NCBI GenBank assembly: GCA_012934845.2 | Contig: WNNJ02003187.1 | Span: 233,125-297,124 of the forward strand | Source: Pomphorhynchus laevis | Lineage: Eukaryota > Acanthocephala > Palaeacanthocephala > Echinorhynchida > Pomphorhynchidae | Reading direction: 5' to 3' | Length of the DNA stretch: 64,000 nucleotides | Shown: positions 31,975 to 43,289 of the stretch, piece by piece | Numbering within the stretch: position 1 is the stretch's first letter | Layout: every line of letters begins with the position of its first letter | Translations under genes and position numbers: made by a program | Notes under the pieces: generated by a model | What the model was told of the DNA's origin: nothing | The model's database searches: none | What the model saw: the letters and a program-made list of their open reading frames with translations, nothing else

Positions 31975-32740
31975 TTTATGTGGAGATACTACTGTACATC
32001 AAGCGATTATTTTATGATGACGACCCTGTTGCGCTAGACGTCTAGTTGCTTATACCACTAGACGCGAACAACGTCTAGTGGTATACGCTGATGATACCAC
32101 AGCCTTGTTTTCTAGACGCAGGGGTAAAGATGTAGTCTCGGACATCAGCCGTTTCTTTTAAAGAGAAAGAAAACTGGTCTCTTAATCTTTCTTTTAAAGA
32201 TTAAAAGACCAGTTACTCAAGTCTAGTCTTATTCTAAACTCTACTAAATCGCAGGTGGTTGTCTTTCATGATGCCCCTGCAACAAAACAAAAACTTAAGA
32301 GATTAGCACTCTCTGCGCTCTCCTCCATTTTGACTAATCAACCACTCCTTGTCTTCAAAAGTCGAGTAAAATACCTGGCGTTCACCGTTACGGTGAACTG
32401 GTCGGCGAAATCAGACCTGAATAGACTTAAACGATCCTGAAGAGAGCTAGGTGGGCCCTGAAACGAGGCCAGCATCTGTCATTAATAGGGAAAACCCAAG
32501 TACACCTATGGGGCACCCGGGCTATCTCGAAATTAGTCTTCTTTTCTAGAGGACATCCCCCAGAGCAAAGGCTAAGGTTTCTCAAGCTGCTCATATCGCG
32601 TTTACCCAGCATAGTCCGCTCCGATTGGACTCTTCGGGGGGGGTGAATGACCCCGGGTGGTTCAGTCGAAGGGCGGCGTGTTGGATTGGCTGTGGGGCTC
32701 AGATCCCACTGGACCTGAGGCCGTAAATATCGAGAACTTA
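31975..32740 (+). mobile_element. A-family LINE, 5'-truncated and degraded
   Basis: Matches the A RT from the KRFYYEDD region on, through the YADD region (damaged, with a small internal duplication around 32040-32220), KYLAFTVTVNWSAKSDL, and the 3' end with GGCGGCGTGTTGGATTGG. 5' truncation is the usual outcome of target-primed reverse transcription. Confidence 0.8.
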
Positions 32741-33414
32741 AAAACAGAGGGATATAAGAAGATTTCTGTCATATTTTGATTTTCTTTTTCTTTAACTGAA
32801 AACTTTTTCTCATGTATTATTGTTTTAAGAAAATCTTTATTTATTTAATTCATTTCGTCTAAAAAGATCGTAAACTATGAAAAACTCGCGTCTCGCTTTG
32901 CTGTTGGTGAAAGCAATCTATCTGTGCAAAATTTACAGTTAGTGAGGAGACACACCCAAATAAGTTGGACCCCATTAGATGTGTAGTATCTCGTCAACTT
33001 GAAGGGATGTGGCAATGTCCTATCAATGTCTAGCTGATTTAGGATATTAACTGTCTTAGACTGTCAGTGGTGTTATAGTTCCTTGTATTGGTGTGAATAA
33101 AGATCATGATATATTATATATTGTAATGTTTAGAGTCTATTACAGAAAGTTGATAAGCTAAAGTCTAAGATCGTGTCCATTAATTCAACGATAATTGGTA
33201 TTACCGATAGTTGAACGCGGTGTATATACACGGGCTGTAAATTTCTTTAATTTATTAAAAAGACTTAAGCGCTATGTTATTGAGAATGGTCTAGCTAACA
33301 ATTGTAAACACGATCCCAAACGTCTCTTTTGATATGTACATGGCGGCAAGAACGCTATTAATTCAATAACAATAATAATTTATGTAACGTGGCAAATGCT
33401 TGCCAACTGCACGC

Positions 33415-33850
33415 TTAACAGTCCACTAACTAAAAAACACAGCAAAAGTCAAATAGATAAATTTCTTTAATTGTGTAAATAAGATCAAATTGAATTTGAA
33501 TGAGGATTGCGACGGTGTGATTACATTTAAATTAGAAGAAAAATGGCAAAAACCAACGCAAAATTTATTGAATTGAATATTTCGATGCCTAGCTGGCATC
33601 ATCTCCCGCAATTTTATTTCTTGAAAATTTATAAGTGTTCTAGTTAATTACAATTGCTGAAGATGATGCCAGCTAGGCATCGAAATATTCAATTCAATAA
33701 ATTTTGGGTTTGTTTTTGCCATATTTCTTCTAATTTAAATGAAATCACACCGTCGCAATCATCATTCAAATTCAATTTGATTTTATTTACACAATTAAAG
33801 AAATTTATCTATTTGACTTTTGCTGTGTTTTTTAGTTAGTGGACTGTTAA
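33415..33850. repeat. Large imperfect palindrome, arms about 190 bp
   Basis: 33415-33606 and 33658-33850 are inverted copies (about 95 percent identical) around a spacer of about 50 bp. One end of each arm reads CTGAAGA, T, GATGCC, AGCTA, GGCATC, GAAA (33657-33685 on the right arm; the left copy is changed at its first bases). That is a hammerhead-like half core with a closed helix II. The left arm merges into the C-family 3' end. Confidence 0.8.
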
Positions 33851-34997
33851 ATAAGATCGTTATTTGGCGTTTGAAACACGGCAATGAGGTTGATTGTCAT
33901 TTATGAATAGGCAGATGATTCCACGAAATAGGAGCGGCCCCAAGGAAGGAGCGGAAGCCAAAAGAGGTAGAGTAGTTTGGGGCATGTAAAAGAAGAGAAT
34001 TACGGGAACGCAGAGCACAATACACAGTACGAGAATTGTCGAGAAAAAGAAGGTTGAGAAATGAAAGAGTAGGAAAAGTTACAAGGGGAAAAGCAATGAG
34101 AAGAAGACGAATTTGAACACGACAATAAATGATAGGCAAATCGAGAGAAGCAAGATGGTGAAATGTATGATCAAAACGACGAAGACAGAGGATAATTTGG
34201 ACGGCTGCGTTTACGATGCGTTGTAGTGGAAGAAGAGTGGATTTAGTTGAGTTGGAAAATAGACTAAGACAGTAATCAAGTCTTGAGAAAAGGAGAGAAG
34301 ATATGAGAGTGATACATGAAGGGAAACTGATCAATCTACGAATTTGACGGAGGTTACTGAGAATCAAGGTAGATGAGCGTACTTTATCTCTAACGAAAAG
34401 ACGAATTGTAGAATTTAATGATACGGAGGGAGGTTCTAAGCCGGGGCGTCGAGGAAGGATTCACATTATTTTGGATTTATTAGGATTTAGAGTAGACGAA
34501 CAGAAGAAATATGATTGAAAATTGAGGCAATACAGTTGGTAGCAGAAACAATAAGTTTATTAATACGATATGCAGGTGCATGAGCATTGATGCGAATGTC
34601 ATCAACATATTGCATAACACGGAACTTAAATGTATGGGAAATAGATGAAAATCACCGACAAGAGAGAAAATCAAATGTCCTAATACGGAGCGTTGTGGAA
34701 CACCGGACGGAATGGCAGAAGGATGGGAAAGAGAAGAATTAGAACACACGCGAAAAGTACGGTTTGATAAATATAAAGTAAACCAAGTTACAGTGAATAA
34801 AGAGAAGCCATAATCATGACGAAGGCGATTGAGAAGAATCGGCGATGTCAAAAGCAGATGAAAGATCACGATAAACTATGACAATACATCATTTTTGATC
34901 ACGCGAGATGAGTAAATCGTTATAAACTTAAAGACATTAAATTTCAGTAGAGCTATTAGAGCGAAAAGCAGCTTGGAAGGGAGGAAACAAGTTGGAG

Positions 34998-34999
<2 letters not shown>

Positions 35000-35092
<93 letters not shown>
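35000..35092. repeat. (AT)n microsatellite
   Basis: About 46 AT units inside the RT remnant of the C element. Reading frames through it are meaningless Ile-Tyr repeats. Confidence 0.95.
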
Positions 35093-35096
<4 letters not shown>

Positions 35097-37452
35097 CTTG
35101 CTGGAGAACGAAACGATCAGGAACTTTAAACAGGGTTAGGAGAAGTGAGATAGGATGGTAAGAATATGGTAGTGAGGGGTCAAGATATTGCATTTTTGAG
35201 TAGAGGACGAATAGTGGCGCATTTCCTGTTGGAAGGAAATGTACGGCTACGGATGGACGAGTTGAACAATGTGGTTAGGTAGTGTGATATATGAGCAGAT
35301 ATTTTTAAGCAAGTGAGTGGGAATCGGGTCAGAATGAGATGTTTCATTAGGTAATGACAGAAGAAGCTATGGGAGGGAAGTATTTAAAGAGAAGAGAGAG
35401 GATACAAGGGGCATATGGGTTGAAGAGAAAGTAAATTAGACAGCTTAGATTGTAAATAAAAAGAAATTTCACCAGTATTTATGTTACAACGTGTAGGTGA
35501 TCTTGAAAGAATTGAGTTTTAATTTTTTAATGAGATTTAGAGTTGGAAGAGAACTCGAGTTGATTTCGCCAAAAGAGAGTACGCTTAGTACGCATAAAAA
35601 TGATATGGAAACGGGGAAGAGAAAGATAGGAAGCACGGAGATTTGGAGTGAGTATGTTTGGAAAACGTTTAAGAAAACGATTAAACACACGAAAATAGTG
35701 ACGAAGTCGACGATTAGAAAGACAACAATCGGAATCGAACCAGGGAGTATGGCGCAAGGGCTAAAAACGTCGTGGTCGAATGGACAGAAGGTGATTGAGG
35801 ATCAACAAAAGTTCAGAATCAAACAGAATGCAGAGATCATCGGGAGAAAGATAGTTAAGTGAAAGCGAAAAGAGTGAAGAATTGAGTTAGGCATAACAGA
35901 AAATAAGGATATCGAGAAGTTTCCAATGTCGACTTAAATGTTGGAGGTGAGAAAGGATGAGTATAGTGACGAGTAAGAGTAAGAGTGATAAGGAAATAAT
36001 CGGCAAGCCAGGATCAGTAAGTGATAAGGAGTTATAGTCATTGAAGTAGTTGGGAACATCAATGATGTCGAGAGCACCGCCAAGAATATTGGTGAAGCTT
36101 GTTGAAATAATTTATAGTAAAAATCAGAAAAAAAGATTAGTTAGAGTGATAGAGTCAGTGTAAGCCAAGCCATCAAGACGAATGTTAAATTCACTCAGAA
36201 CAAAAGGAGGAGTATAAGGCAATGAACAGTGAGAACGAAGATCGGCAAGTTTGTTTAAACATATACGTGAGGTGGCGGCTGAGCCTGGACGGTATATAAT
36301 CACAAGTTCCATATGGAAAGAAGTTGATAATCTGCATATGAGTAATTCGAACGAAGTGTAATGGATGTTAGCGTTAATTTTACCCAAAGACGTTGGGTGA
36401 CGAGCAATGGCAACAATACCGCCATGGTTATAAACAGTAGATGCGGGAGAGACAATTGGACGAGCAAATTCAACTAGAGAACAACCAGAGCGACATAGAC
36501 TACGAATAGCAAGATCGTCAGAGTCAGATTACCAGGATTCGGTAATGCAAAGAATATCGACAGATAATTGATCGAAGATATCAAGAAGTAGATCAGCTTT
36601 ATGAAGAATGAAGCGAGTGATGAAAATACTAAGACGAAAAGTATTCTCAGGAGCGAGATCGACTAGCAAAGACAGAGGATGATGGGACGCCATCGAATTT
36701 TTGGCATCGTGTGTACAACGTGAAAATTTCCGTTGGTTTAACGGATTGTAGAGGCAAAAGAGCAGATATAAGTGGGAATGGCATGAGTGATCGATGGAGA
36801 TTGAAGATAAGTTGGAGCATGTGTGGCAGAAGTGGAGTGTTGAATCGGTTGATCAGATATTACTGGAAATTATTTTTAAGGAAGGATGTGAATTATTGCG
36901 AAGTGATACGGGGGAGGTAGAGTAAGGAGTATGTGAAACGAAGAAAGTAGTATGATATGTATTTAGATGCGGGAAGAATAGGAAAGAGGAGGTACGAGAT
37001 GAACAGCTTTGCCGTTTGTCTTGCTATGATGATTAAAATGAATGGAAGTTTTATCGTAAGTTGAATGAGGAGTGTGTGTAAGAGAAGGTTTAAGAATGGG
37101 ATTATACGATGTGAAGTCAGGTGTTGATGCGAGGGAAACGTCAAAATCAGTATCGATCTGAGTAGTCGTATTCGATACAAAAGTGGATGAGCATGATAGC
37201 TGTGAAAGTTTTGCTGATGCACAAAAACCACATGTAAACGGTTTACTTTGATACACCGAACGCTCAGATGTTTTAACTCGAACAAGGGTCCATACGTCAC
37301 AATCTTTACAATCGCATCCAACTTTCAAATTTGTATAACGACATTGCATTCCGATGTGAAAGATCCGATGTGACATTCCGATGTTGAGATCGAGCTTTTC
37401 TAGGCATGATCTTTTATGGAGAGATTAGGCACAATCCGCGAGCATAGCGAGC

Positions 37453-37640
37453 GGAACTGACAGGAAAAATCTGGAACTGGCAGGAAAAATCTGGAACTGG
37501 CAGGAAAAATCTGGAACTGGCAGGAAGAATCTGGAACTGAATGGAAAAATCTGAAACTGACAGGAAGAATCTGAAACTGACATAAAAAATCTGGAACTGA
37601 CAGGAAAAATTTGGAACCGACTAGAAAAATCTGGAATGTT
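37453..37640 (-). repeat. 20-bp tandem array in a C-element leader
   Basis: About 9 units of CAGGAAAAATCTGGAACTGG (+ strand). The reverse complement is homologous to the array at 44191-44460. Both are followed by the same CTCGC-rich box and the ORF1 start. Confidence 0.9.
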
Positions 37641-38830
37641 AGTAGTTATCATAAAGAAAGTTTAAACCAGTAGGTTAATTAAACCAAAAGGTCAATATTT
37701 GATAGCATTACTGCTAAGAACCTTGCTGAATTGTTCTTAATGCAATTTTATATGGATGGAGAACCTACAAATCAGTACTTTGAACCCCTACAGTGATAAG
37801 AGATGCTTGTGATGCATTCTTGAAATTTGATATTATTAATTTGGTAACTCATCCCAAAGTTTTAGCTGAGCTACATTGCCTGAAAGAGACAAGCTCCAAA
37901 GGTACTGATTTGTTGACTTCCGTGTATCTTCATAGATTAGCAAGTTCAATATGTACTCATCTGTGTGCTATATTTTGGCAATCTATTATTGATACGACTC
38001 TTCCGAAAGAGTGGAACCAATCAGTCATTATCCGCATCTTTAAAAAAGGAGATCGATCTTCAGTTGACAATTAGAGACCAATATCACTTGGTTATGTTGT
38101 AGAATGAAAGAACGTACCATACATGGTTATATGGTTAACTTTTATAATGAGAACAATGTATTAGTTTCTAATCAACATGATTTTCGTAAGGGCTTTTCGA
38201 CTCCCACAAATCTACTTGCAGTCCATCTGGATTGGTTAGCTAATAACGCAGGCTTCACTGATACCGACATTTTATTTTTTGATTTTTCAAAAACATTCGA
38301 CAGAGTAGTTCACGAATTGCTCCTTAAAAAACTAGCAAAAGTGATATTCCATTAATACTTGTTAGATGGATACAATCGCTTTTATGTAATCGCAGTTATT
38401 ATGTTTATGTAGATAATTTCCATTCTTCGTCACGGCCATGTAATATAGGGATGCCCCAATATCCAGTATCGGCCCCTTGTTATTCAGTGTATACATCAAC
38501 GATTTCCCCGAATTCATCGAGTCTCCGATCCTTTTGTACGCAGATGATATGAAAATCTGATAGGTAATTCATTCACCCATTGATATAGCTATGCTGGAGC
38601 AGAACATTGACGAAGTCGGAAAGTGGTTTATTCTCAGACGTTCTTAGAACTATACAGTGATTCCATTTTGTGAATAAACCATTTATTTAAAAAAATATAA
38701 TTATACAATAATTTTATTTTGAACGTATCATAGTATGTTTTTTAAAGTATAATTATTATAATTACAAAATTATAATAATTTAATTAGTATCACAGTATGT
38801 TTTTGCATTTTTTGCTGTTTTATAGTTTTC

Positions 38831-39275
38831 GTCGAAATTTACAATATTCTGCTCTTTCTAAATTGCATATCATACATCTACTGCTTCTAACCATGGCGGT
38901 ATTAAAGCCATTGCTCGTCACCCAATGTCTTTACGTAAAATCAACGTTAACATCCGTTACACATCGTTCGAATTACTCATATGCAGATTATCAACGCCTT
39001 TCCCTCTGGAACTTCTGATTGTATACCGTCCAGGTTCAGTTGCCCCATCACGTATCTTCTTTAACGACCTTGCAGATCTAATGTCTCACTGTTCATTGTC
39101 TTATACTCCTTCTTTTGTTCTCGGTGACTTTAACATTCGTCTTGATCGCCCGTCTGACTCTGACTCTATCACTTTAACTAATCTTTTTTTCTGATTTTAA
39201 CTATAAATTACTCTCAACAAGCCCAACTCATATCCTCGGCGGTGTCGAAATTTACAATATTCTGCTCTTTCTAAA
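38831..39275 (+). mobile_element. Internal C-element patch flanked by a 32-bp direct repeat
   Basis: 38863-39243 is a near-identical copy of 46041-46423, the endonuclease part of the C element at 44-48.8 kb. It lacks both LINE ends. The flanks 38831-38862 and 39244-39275 are a perfect 32-bp duplication (GTCGAAATTTACAATATTCT and onward). This is not a normal LINE insertion. Confidence 0.85.
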
Positions 39276-39451
39276 AATTTATAATTTTTTATTCTACACG
39301 TTAATTCTTGCAATTGAATATATTTTATAGGTGCGCCCTGGTTTAACACTTTAAAAAACTTTAAATATAGATAATGTGAATTGAAATAATTAGCGCCTTA
39401 TTTTATTAGTTTAAACATTGATTTTGTAATTTTGTTAAATCAGCGAAAGTT
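39276..39451. other. Short AT-rich spacer
   Basis: No feature recognised; immediately upstream of the 144-aa ORF. The words TTGTTAAATCAG before the ORF could be a splice acceptor. Confidence 0.3.
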
Positions 39452-39886
39452 TTGCAATCAAAATTCATATTTATTAGCCCAACCGATATGAATATCAGAG
39501 ATGTTAAATTAAATACCGACCTTATAATCAAGGATACAGTTGATTATAAAATATTACATGAAGCTTGGTATTGTAATTTTATCCGAAATTTAAACCAAAA
39601 ATATAAAAGGAACCCGGAAATTCGTCGATATCAGCGACCAAATGATTATTATATGCCGTCTAACAGTCAGAAAAGCAAGAATATGACAGTAGCAATGAAG
39701 GAATTCGAAAGACGTAAGGTTAGAGATGCGAAATTGCGAAATATGAAAGAAATTGATACAAGAGCATTTCGTTATCTACTTGATTTGCCAAAAGGATCCA
39801 CCCGTTTTGATCGTAAAGCTCAAAAAATATCAGACATATGGAATCCACAAATTTTCTACAAACGAATCGTTGATTGCGGTTATTAA
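39452..39886 (+). CDS. Unrecognised basic 144-aa ORF, possible host exon
   Basis: I do not recognise this protein. It is rich in Lys, Arg, Tyr and Asn, has no signal peptide or membrane segment, and contains no retroelement motif. A helical, charged middle (MKEFERRKVRDAKLRNMKE) is followed by RAFRYLLDLPKG and a C-terminal SDIWNPQIF. Residue composition resembles organellar ribosomal or RNA-binding proteins, but that is only an impression. It could be the last exon of a host gene: an acceptor-like TTAAATCAG lies upstream and AATAAA occurs at 40129-40134, about 240 bp past the stop. It could also be a chance ORF, but its amino-acid use looks protein-like. Confidence 0.4.
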   Translation: MQSKFIFISPTDMNIRDVKLNTDLIIKDTVDYKILHEAWYCNFIRNLNQKYKRNPEIRRYQRPNDYYMPSNSQKSKNMTVAMKEFERRKVRDAKLRNMKEIDTRAFRYLLDLPKGSTRFDRKAQKISDIWNPQIFYKRIVDCGY

Positions 39887-40349
39887 AACTATTTTTTTTG
39901 CTTTATTTAAAAACGTCATTTATCCAGCAGTGCCTAAGATGTCGCTGCAATATGTGAATTAAATTGTATATTGACTAACTTTTAAAGAAATATAAACTTA
40001 ATTATCTACAAACATTCTATTAGAATTTCGGAATAGTTACAAGTGAATAATGAATGAAGGTTACGTTGTCTTTAAAGAATTGTTAATTATAAACGTTAAT
40101 ACTTTATTTTATTAATGAAGAAAGCTACAATAAAAGTGTGTTCTAATAGCATACAATGTTGAAAAGCAGCTGTGAAGATGAATTCATATTATTTTTAAAA
40201 TTCAAATAATTCTTTAGAGATTATTAATTGATGTTTAGTGACCATGAAAGATCATAATAAGACCATGGTCTTATTTTTAGTTTACACAAATTCTTTTTTA
40301 ATTAGGTTGTCTGATAATTAATTGTAATTACAACAAATATACTATAGTT
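39887..40349. other. Gene-free AT-rich stretch, possible 3' UTR
   Basis: Contains AATAAA at 40129-40134, possibly the poly(A) signal for the ORF at 39452-39886. A GACCATG-type short inverted repeat lies near 40241-40270. Nothing else seen. Confidence 0.3.
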
Positions 40350-40359
40350 GGATAATTTT

Positions 40360-40640
40360 AAGAATTGCAACAATATGTAATGATATTGGCTTTCTTCAAA
40401 ATCATTTAAATAATTTAATAGATACATATTTTAAACTAGGTTACTATAAAAATAACATCAAAGCAGAAAATAGTAAAATATATAAATCAACACAATAATA
40501 TAAAGAATGAATTTAAACTCTTAAGTGGCAAATTTTTATGGATGGATAATAAATAATATACTTTGTATTAGAATAAGGTTCTATATAATCAAATTTAATC
40601 AGAGGAAATACGTCCTTAGTGTATAATATTGGATAATAAT
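40360..40640 (+). mobile_element. PLE 3' fragment
   Basis: Reads the C-terminal PLE RT words (TTTAAACTAGGTTACTATAA, then the TGGATGGATAATAA end) and continues to AATCAGAGGAAATACGTCC, as in the PLE at 60 kb. It is a truncated copy. Confidence 0.75.
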
Positions 40641-40740
40641 TTTTATCCAATAAGTGAACAAATTTATCCAACTAGACTCCTTCGTTTTTTACCAAATATA
40701 ATAACTTTTTTGAAAAAGAAAAGTAAATTTTACAGAAATT

Positions 40741-42350
40741 AGGATCCCGTAAACGGGCCTATAAATGAGATTTATTGTCAGGAAAGATTGGATGTCTTCT
40801 ACTTGATCGCGGCATTCGCAGACATAGTGAAGAAGACATAATTAGACTTCGAGCACAGCGCAAAACTCGCTGTGGTGGGTTGTCATAAGATTAATAGGTT
40901 TGGAACAGCTGGAACGTGGCGAGCGTAAGCATGCGGAAACTGATCGTGCGATTTCAAAACTGATGTCTCGTTTCATCTTTATGGCTAGATCAGGATAAGA
41001 ACGCGTTGACCGATGCGTCAGTTTTGAAGCCGTGGTTTTGATTAATCTTTCCGCTTCTATGCCCATTCCTCCCGAAGTGGAGAAAATAAGAGGTATGAAA
41101 GACCCTCGTTCAACTAGCGCAATCCGTTCACTGTATTTGGCTTTCTTGCGACTCTCGTTGTATTCGAAAACAGACTCAGGCTTCCTTGATATGTTCGATT
41201 GAGCAGGTGCAGCAAATACATTAACATCAAAAAATGTTCGCTCAAATCGACTACCGTGTAGCCCGGAACAAACTATGTCAAGACGCGCGCTTTGATCACG
41301 GGTTGTTGTTCGTTCGAAAGTAATATTTTCAGGAACCTCGGTTAGCTGAGGTTCGCAAGCTACGCCGTGAGATATGCGGCTAAGATAGTGTGAGATGATG
41401 TCGCGGACTGCATTATGCCGGATCGAAGGCAAAGCACCTCGTCTACATGATAAGGAATGAGCCACACTGACTCGAGTGCCGCATATGCAGTTGCTAACTC
41501 CAATCTTAGGATCAGTATGTCCATACCTTGCGTTCAAAGCATCCCTGAATTCGTTAGAAGAAAGATAAAAATTTTCATGCTTGAGCGGAAGCGCACTTAA
41601 CCACGAAGAAGCTCCACTGCGAGCAGCATGCGCGATCAGATTACTGGTTGCGGGTATCGCTAAAATCGGAATTTTAGAGAGGCGTTCTTGGTGCGATAGT
41701 GATCGTAGTGTCTTGATTTCGCTAAGCATAGTTTTCTGCCTCTCTCTTAGGCTATCGCCGCCTGAACCAGAATTATAGGTTGAAATTAGCATGTTTGAGG
41801 ATTTGCGTTCAAGTGTGGCTATGGTTGCAGGGTTCGCGATTCCAATACCTCCAAATTTTAAAGGAGAGCACAATATTGACTTCCAGTCTTCATCGAGGTC
41901 CCAGGACACGAAGTTTGGGAGAAGCTGTGTGGTTAAGGTGTGTGACAGATCCGACCAGATAGTGGCTGAACAGTCGCAGGTGCGCATTATATGTGTCCAC
42001 TTAAATTGGACGGAGTTGATTAATCCTGCAAAAGCGACATGCGGATCTACCTTGGCAACATAATCGAAACGTTGCAGCATTGTAGTCCATGTAGACAGAA
42101 GTTTTGCGGTTGCTGCATTTACAAAATCGTTGGACCCGACTGGACTGCCGAGAATGATGATTCCATCGGTGGAAGTTTTTATTTCGGGGTCGGGGAGGTT
42201 CGATTGATCAATATGAAGGTGTGATAGGAGGTGAGACTTACGTGTGTTTACGAAATAGCCATACTTTGGTCCATCGGTATGAAGCACTTCCCATACCTGT
42301 TTCAAAACGTCAGTGGTCCCAATAAAGTTGGCGTCATTCGTTATAAAATT
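40741..42350 (-). mobile_element. R-family element, 5'-truncated
   Basis: The R 3' motif lies at 40741-40760 (here CCCG, TAAA, CGGG: a compensated 4-bp stem). The ORF is at 40842-42305. Similarity to the full R protein begins right at the YADD box near 42350, where the copy is cut. Confidence 0.8.
40842..42305 (-). CDS. R protein C-terminal half, open frame of 487 aa
   Basis: Aligned with the second half of the 1007-aa R protein: thumb region (PKYGYFVNTRKSHLLS), FAGLINSVQFKWTHIMRTC, GGIGIANPATIATLE, the CCHC knuckle CICGTRVSVAHSLSC, then SARLDIVCSGLHGSRFE, TFFDVNVFAAPAQSN and KKAKYSERIALVERGSFIP. The RT catalytic half is missing, so no RT activity is possible. The frame itself is undamaged, which suggests a recent 5' truncation. 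The M used as start is only the first Met in the frame. Confidence 0.75.
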   Translation of the reverse strand: MKQVWEVLHTDGPKYGYFVNTRKSHLLSHLHIDQSNLPDPEIKTSTDGIIILGSPVGSNDFVNAATAKLLSTWTTMLQRFDYVAKVDPHVAFAGLINSVQFKWTHIMRTCDCSATIWSDLSHTLTTQLLPNFVSWDLDEDWKSILCSPLKFGGIGIANPATIATLERKSSNMLISTYNSGSGGDSLRERQKTMLSEIKTLRSLSHQERLSKIPILAIPATSNLIAHAARSGASSWLSALPLKHENFYLSSNEFRDALNARYGHTDPKIGVSNCICGTRVSVAHSLSCRRGALPSIRHNAVRDIISHYLSRISHGVACEPQLTEVPENITFERTTTRDQSARLDIVCSGLHGSRFERTFFDVNVFAAPAQSNISRKPESVFEYNESRKKAKYSERIALVERGSFIPLIFSTSGGMGIEAERLIKTTASKLTHRSTRSYPDLAIKMKRDISFEIARSVSACLRSPRSSCSKPINLMTTHHSEFCAVLEV

Positions 42351-42456
42351 AATAATAATTATTTCAATATAATTCTATGATATAAGTATCATAAAATTAG
42401 GTTAAACACAATCCATAAAGTCACGTGAAGATGGTATTCATATATTCACTCAACTC

Positions 42457-42625
42457 CTAATCTCCCTCAAGCGTTTCTTTGGTACCGTAATCTTCGTCAA
42501 AGCTCATAATTCGCCTCGCCAGGTCCTGAATTTCAGATTTGTGTCGCTGCTCTGAGATAATCTGCCGAGTCATCCGAATCTTTCCCACAATGCCCCAAAG
42601 GACAATACCTGTAACTTTGTCGTAT
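42457..42625 (-). CDS. Possible small host exon (about 55 aa)
   Basis: The minus strand reads GIVGKIRMTRQIISEQRHK, then SEIQDLARRIMSFDEDYG, ending at a TAG (42457-42459). An acceptor-like TTACAG lies just upstream near 42617. The composition differs from the surrounding AT-rich repeats. I do not recognise it; it may equally be an unknown repeat. Confidence 0.2.
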
Positions 42626-43170
42626 TATTCTTAACAAAACCAATATTAATGATAAAGAAGGTGTATATCTAGATATTAACATTAAATTAACATTAACTAA
42701 AACTACTATTAATTTATATTGTAAAGATGGCGTATTTAAATTTGCAAGAAACATATTTTTGCATGAGCATTCATGCATACCATATAATATAAAATATAAT
42801 CATCATTAAATATAATACATTAAATAATGAAATTTTAAGAATTACAACAATTTGTAATGCGATTGACTTTCTTCAAAAACATTTAAATAATTTAATAGAT
42901 ACATATTTTAAACTAGGTTACTATAAAAATATCAACAAACAGAAAATAGTAAAATATATAAATCAACACAATAATATAAAGAATAAATTTAAATTCATTC
43001 ACGGAAATCAATCCATAAAAATTATGGATTGATAATACATAGAATATAATATTACATAATCAAATTTCATCGGAGGAAATACGTCCTTAAAACGTATTTG
43101 GCCCCGCTGCTATGTTGGGTAGAGGAGTTAGGTGCCGAACCATGATATTATTACACGCAAGTATTGGATA
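42625..43170 (+). mobile_element. PLE RT fragment and terminal region
   Basis: Starts at LILNKTNINDKEGVYLD and continues through the C-terminal part (FKLGYYKN-like) to TTTCATCGGAGGAAATACG. It goes on into the terminal region with CTGCTATGTTGGGTAGAGG and GTTAGGTGCCGAAC, stopping inside the ribozyme-like core. Truncated at both ends. Confidence 0.75.
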
Positions 43171-43289
43171 TAAAACCGTTTCGCTCGATCACAAAAAAAC
43201 ATCATTATACACACCAAAATTAACAAAAATATAAATAAAAGTATAATTTTTAGTCATTATTCCTACAGTTAATCGTTCAATTTATGAGA
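43171..43289. other. Short spacer
   Basis: AT-rich, nothing recognised. Confidence 0.4.

Larger units (their letters stand above)
33376..37660 (-). mobile_element. C-family LINE, degraded, with a palindrome in its 3' part
   Basis: The 3' end with hairpin-like GCAAATGCTTGCC is at 33376-33414, RT pieces at 33897-34870, an (AT)n block at 35000-35092 and endonuclease pieces at 35484-36390. ORF1 remnants at 36890-37400 include the PHD residues (CKDCDVWTLV and TCGFC). The 20-bp leader array is at 37453-37640. The whole matches the C element at 44.1-48.8 kb, including the leader. Many breaks. It lies inside a B-like copy. Confidence 0.8.
32850..38650 (+). mobile_element. B-like LINE, degraded, split by a C element
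   Basis: Left part 32850-33375: end of ORF1 (VGESNLSVQNLQLVRRHT, compare KGETNLYVKNFQIVKRRT in the intact B element), a decayed endonuclease start, then LANNCKHDPKRLF. Right part 37690-38650 resumes at AKNLAELF and GEPTNQYFE, exactly where the left part stopped. It continues through VYLHRLASSICTHLCAIF, KKGDRSSVDN, FFDFSKTFDRVVHE and a damaged YADD. The gap contains the C element at 33376-37660. Many breaks; old. Confidence 0.75.

Noticed and set aside
34876-35193. Ile-Tyr repeat protein
   Set aside because: It is translation of an (AT)n microsatellite; the same holds near 61667-61995.
36711-36920. Short + strand ORF (69 aa)
   Set aside because: Antisense of the ORF1-ORF2 junction of a broken C element.
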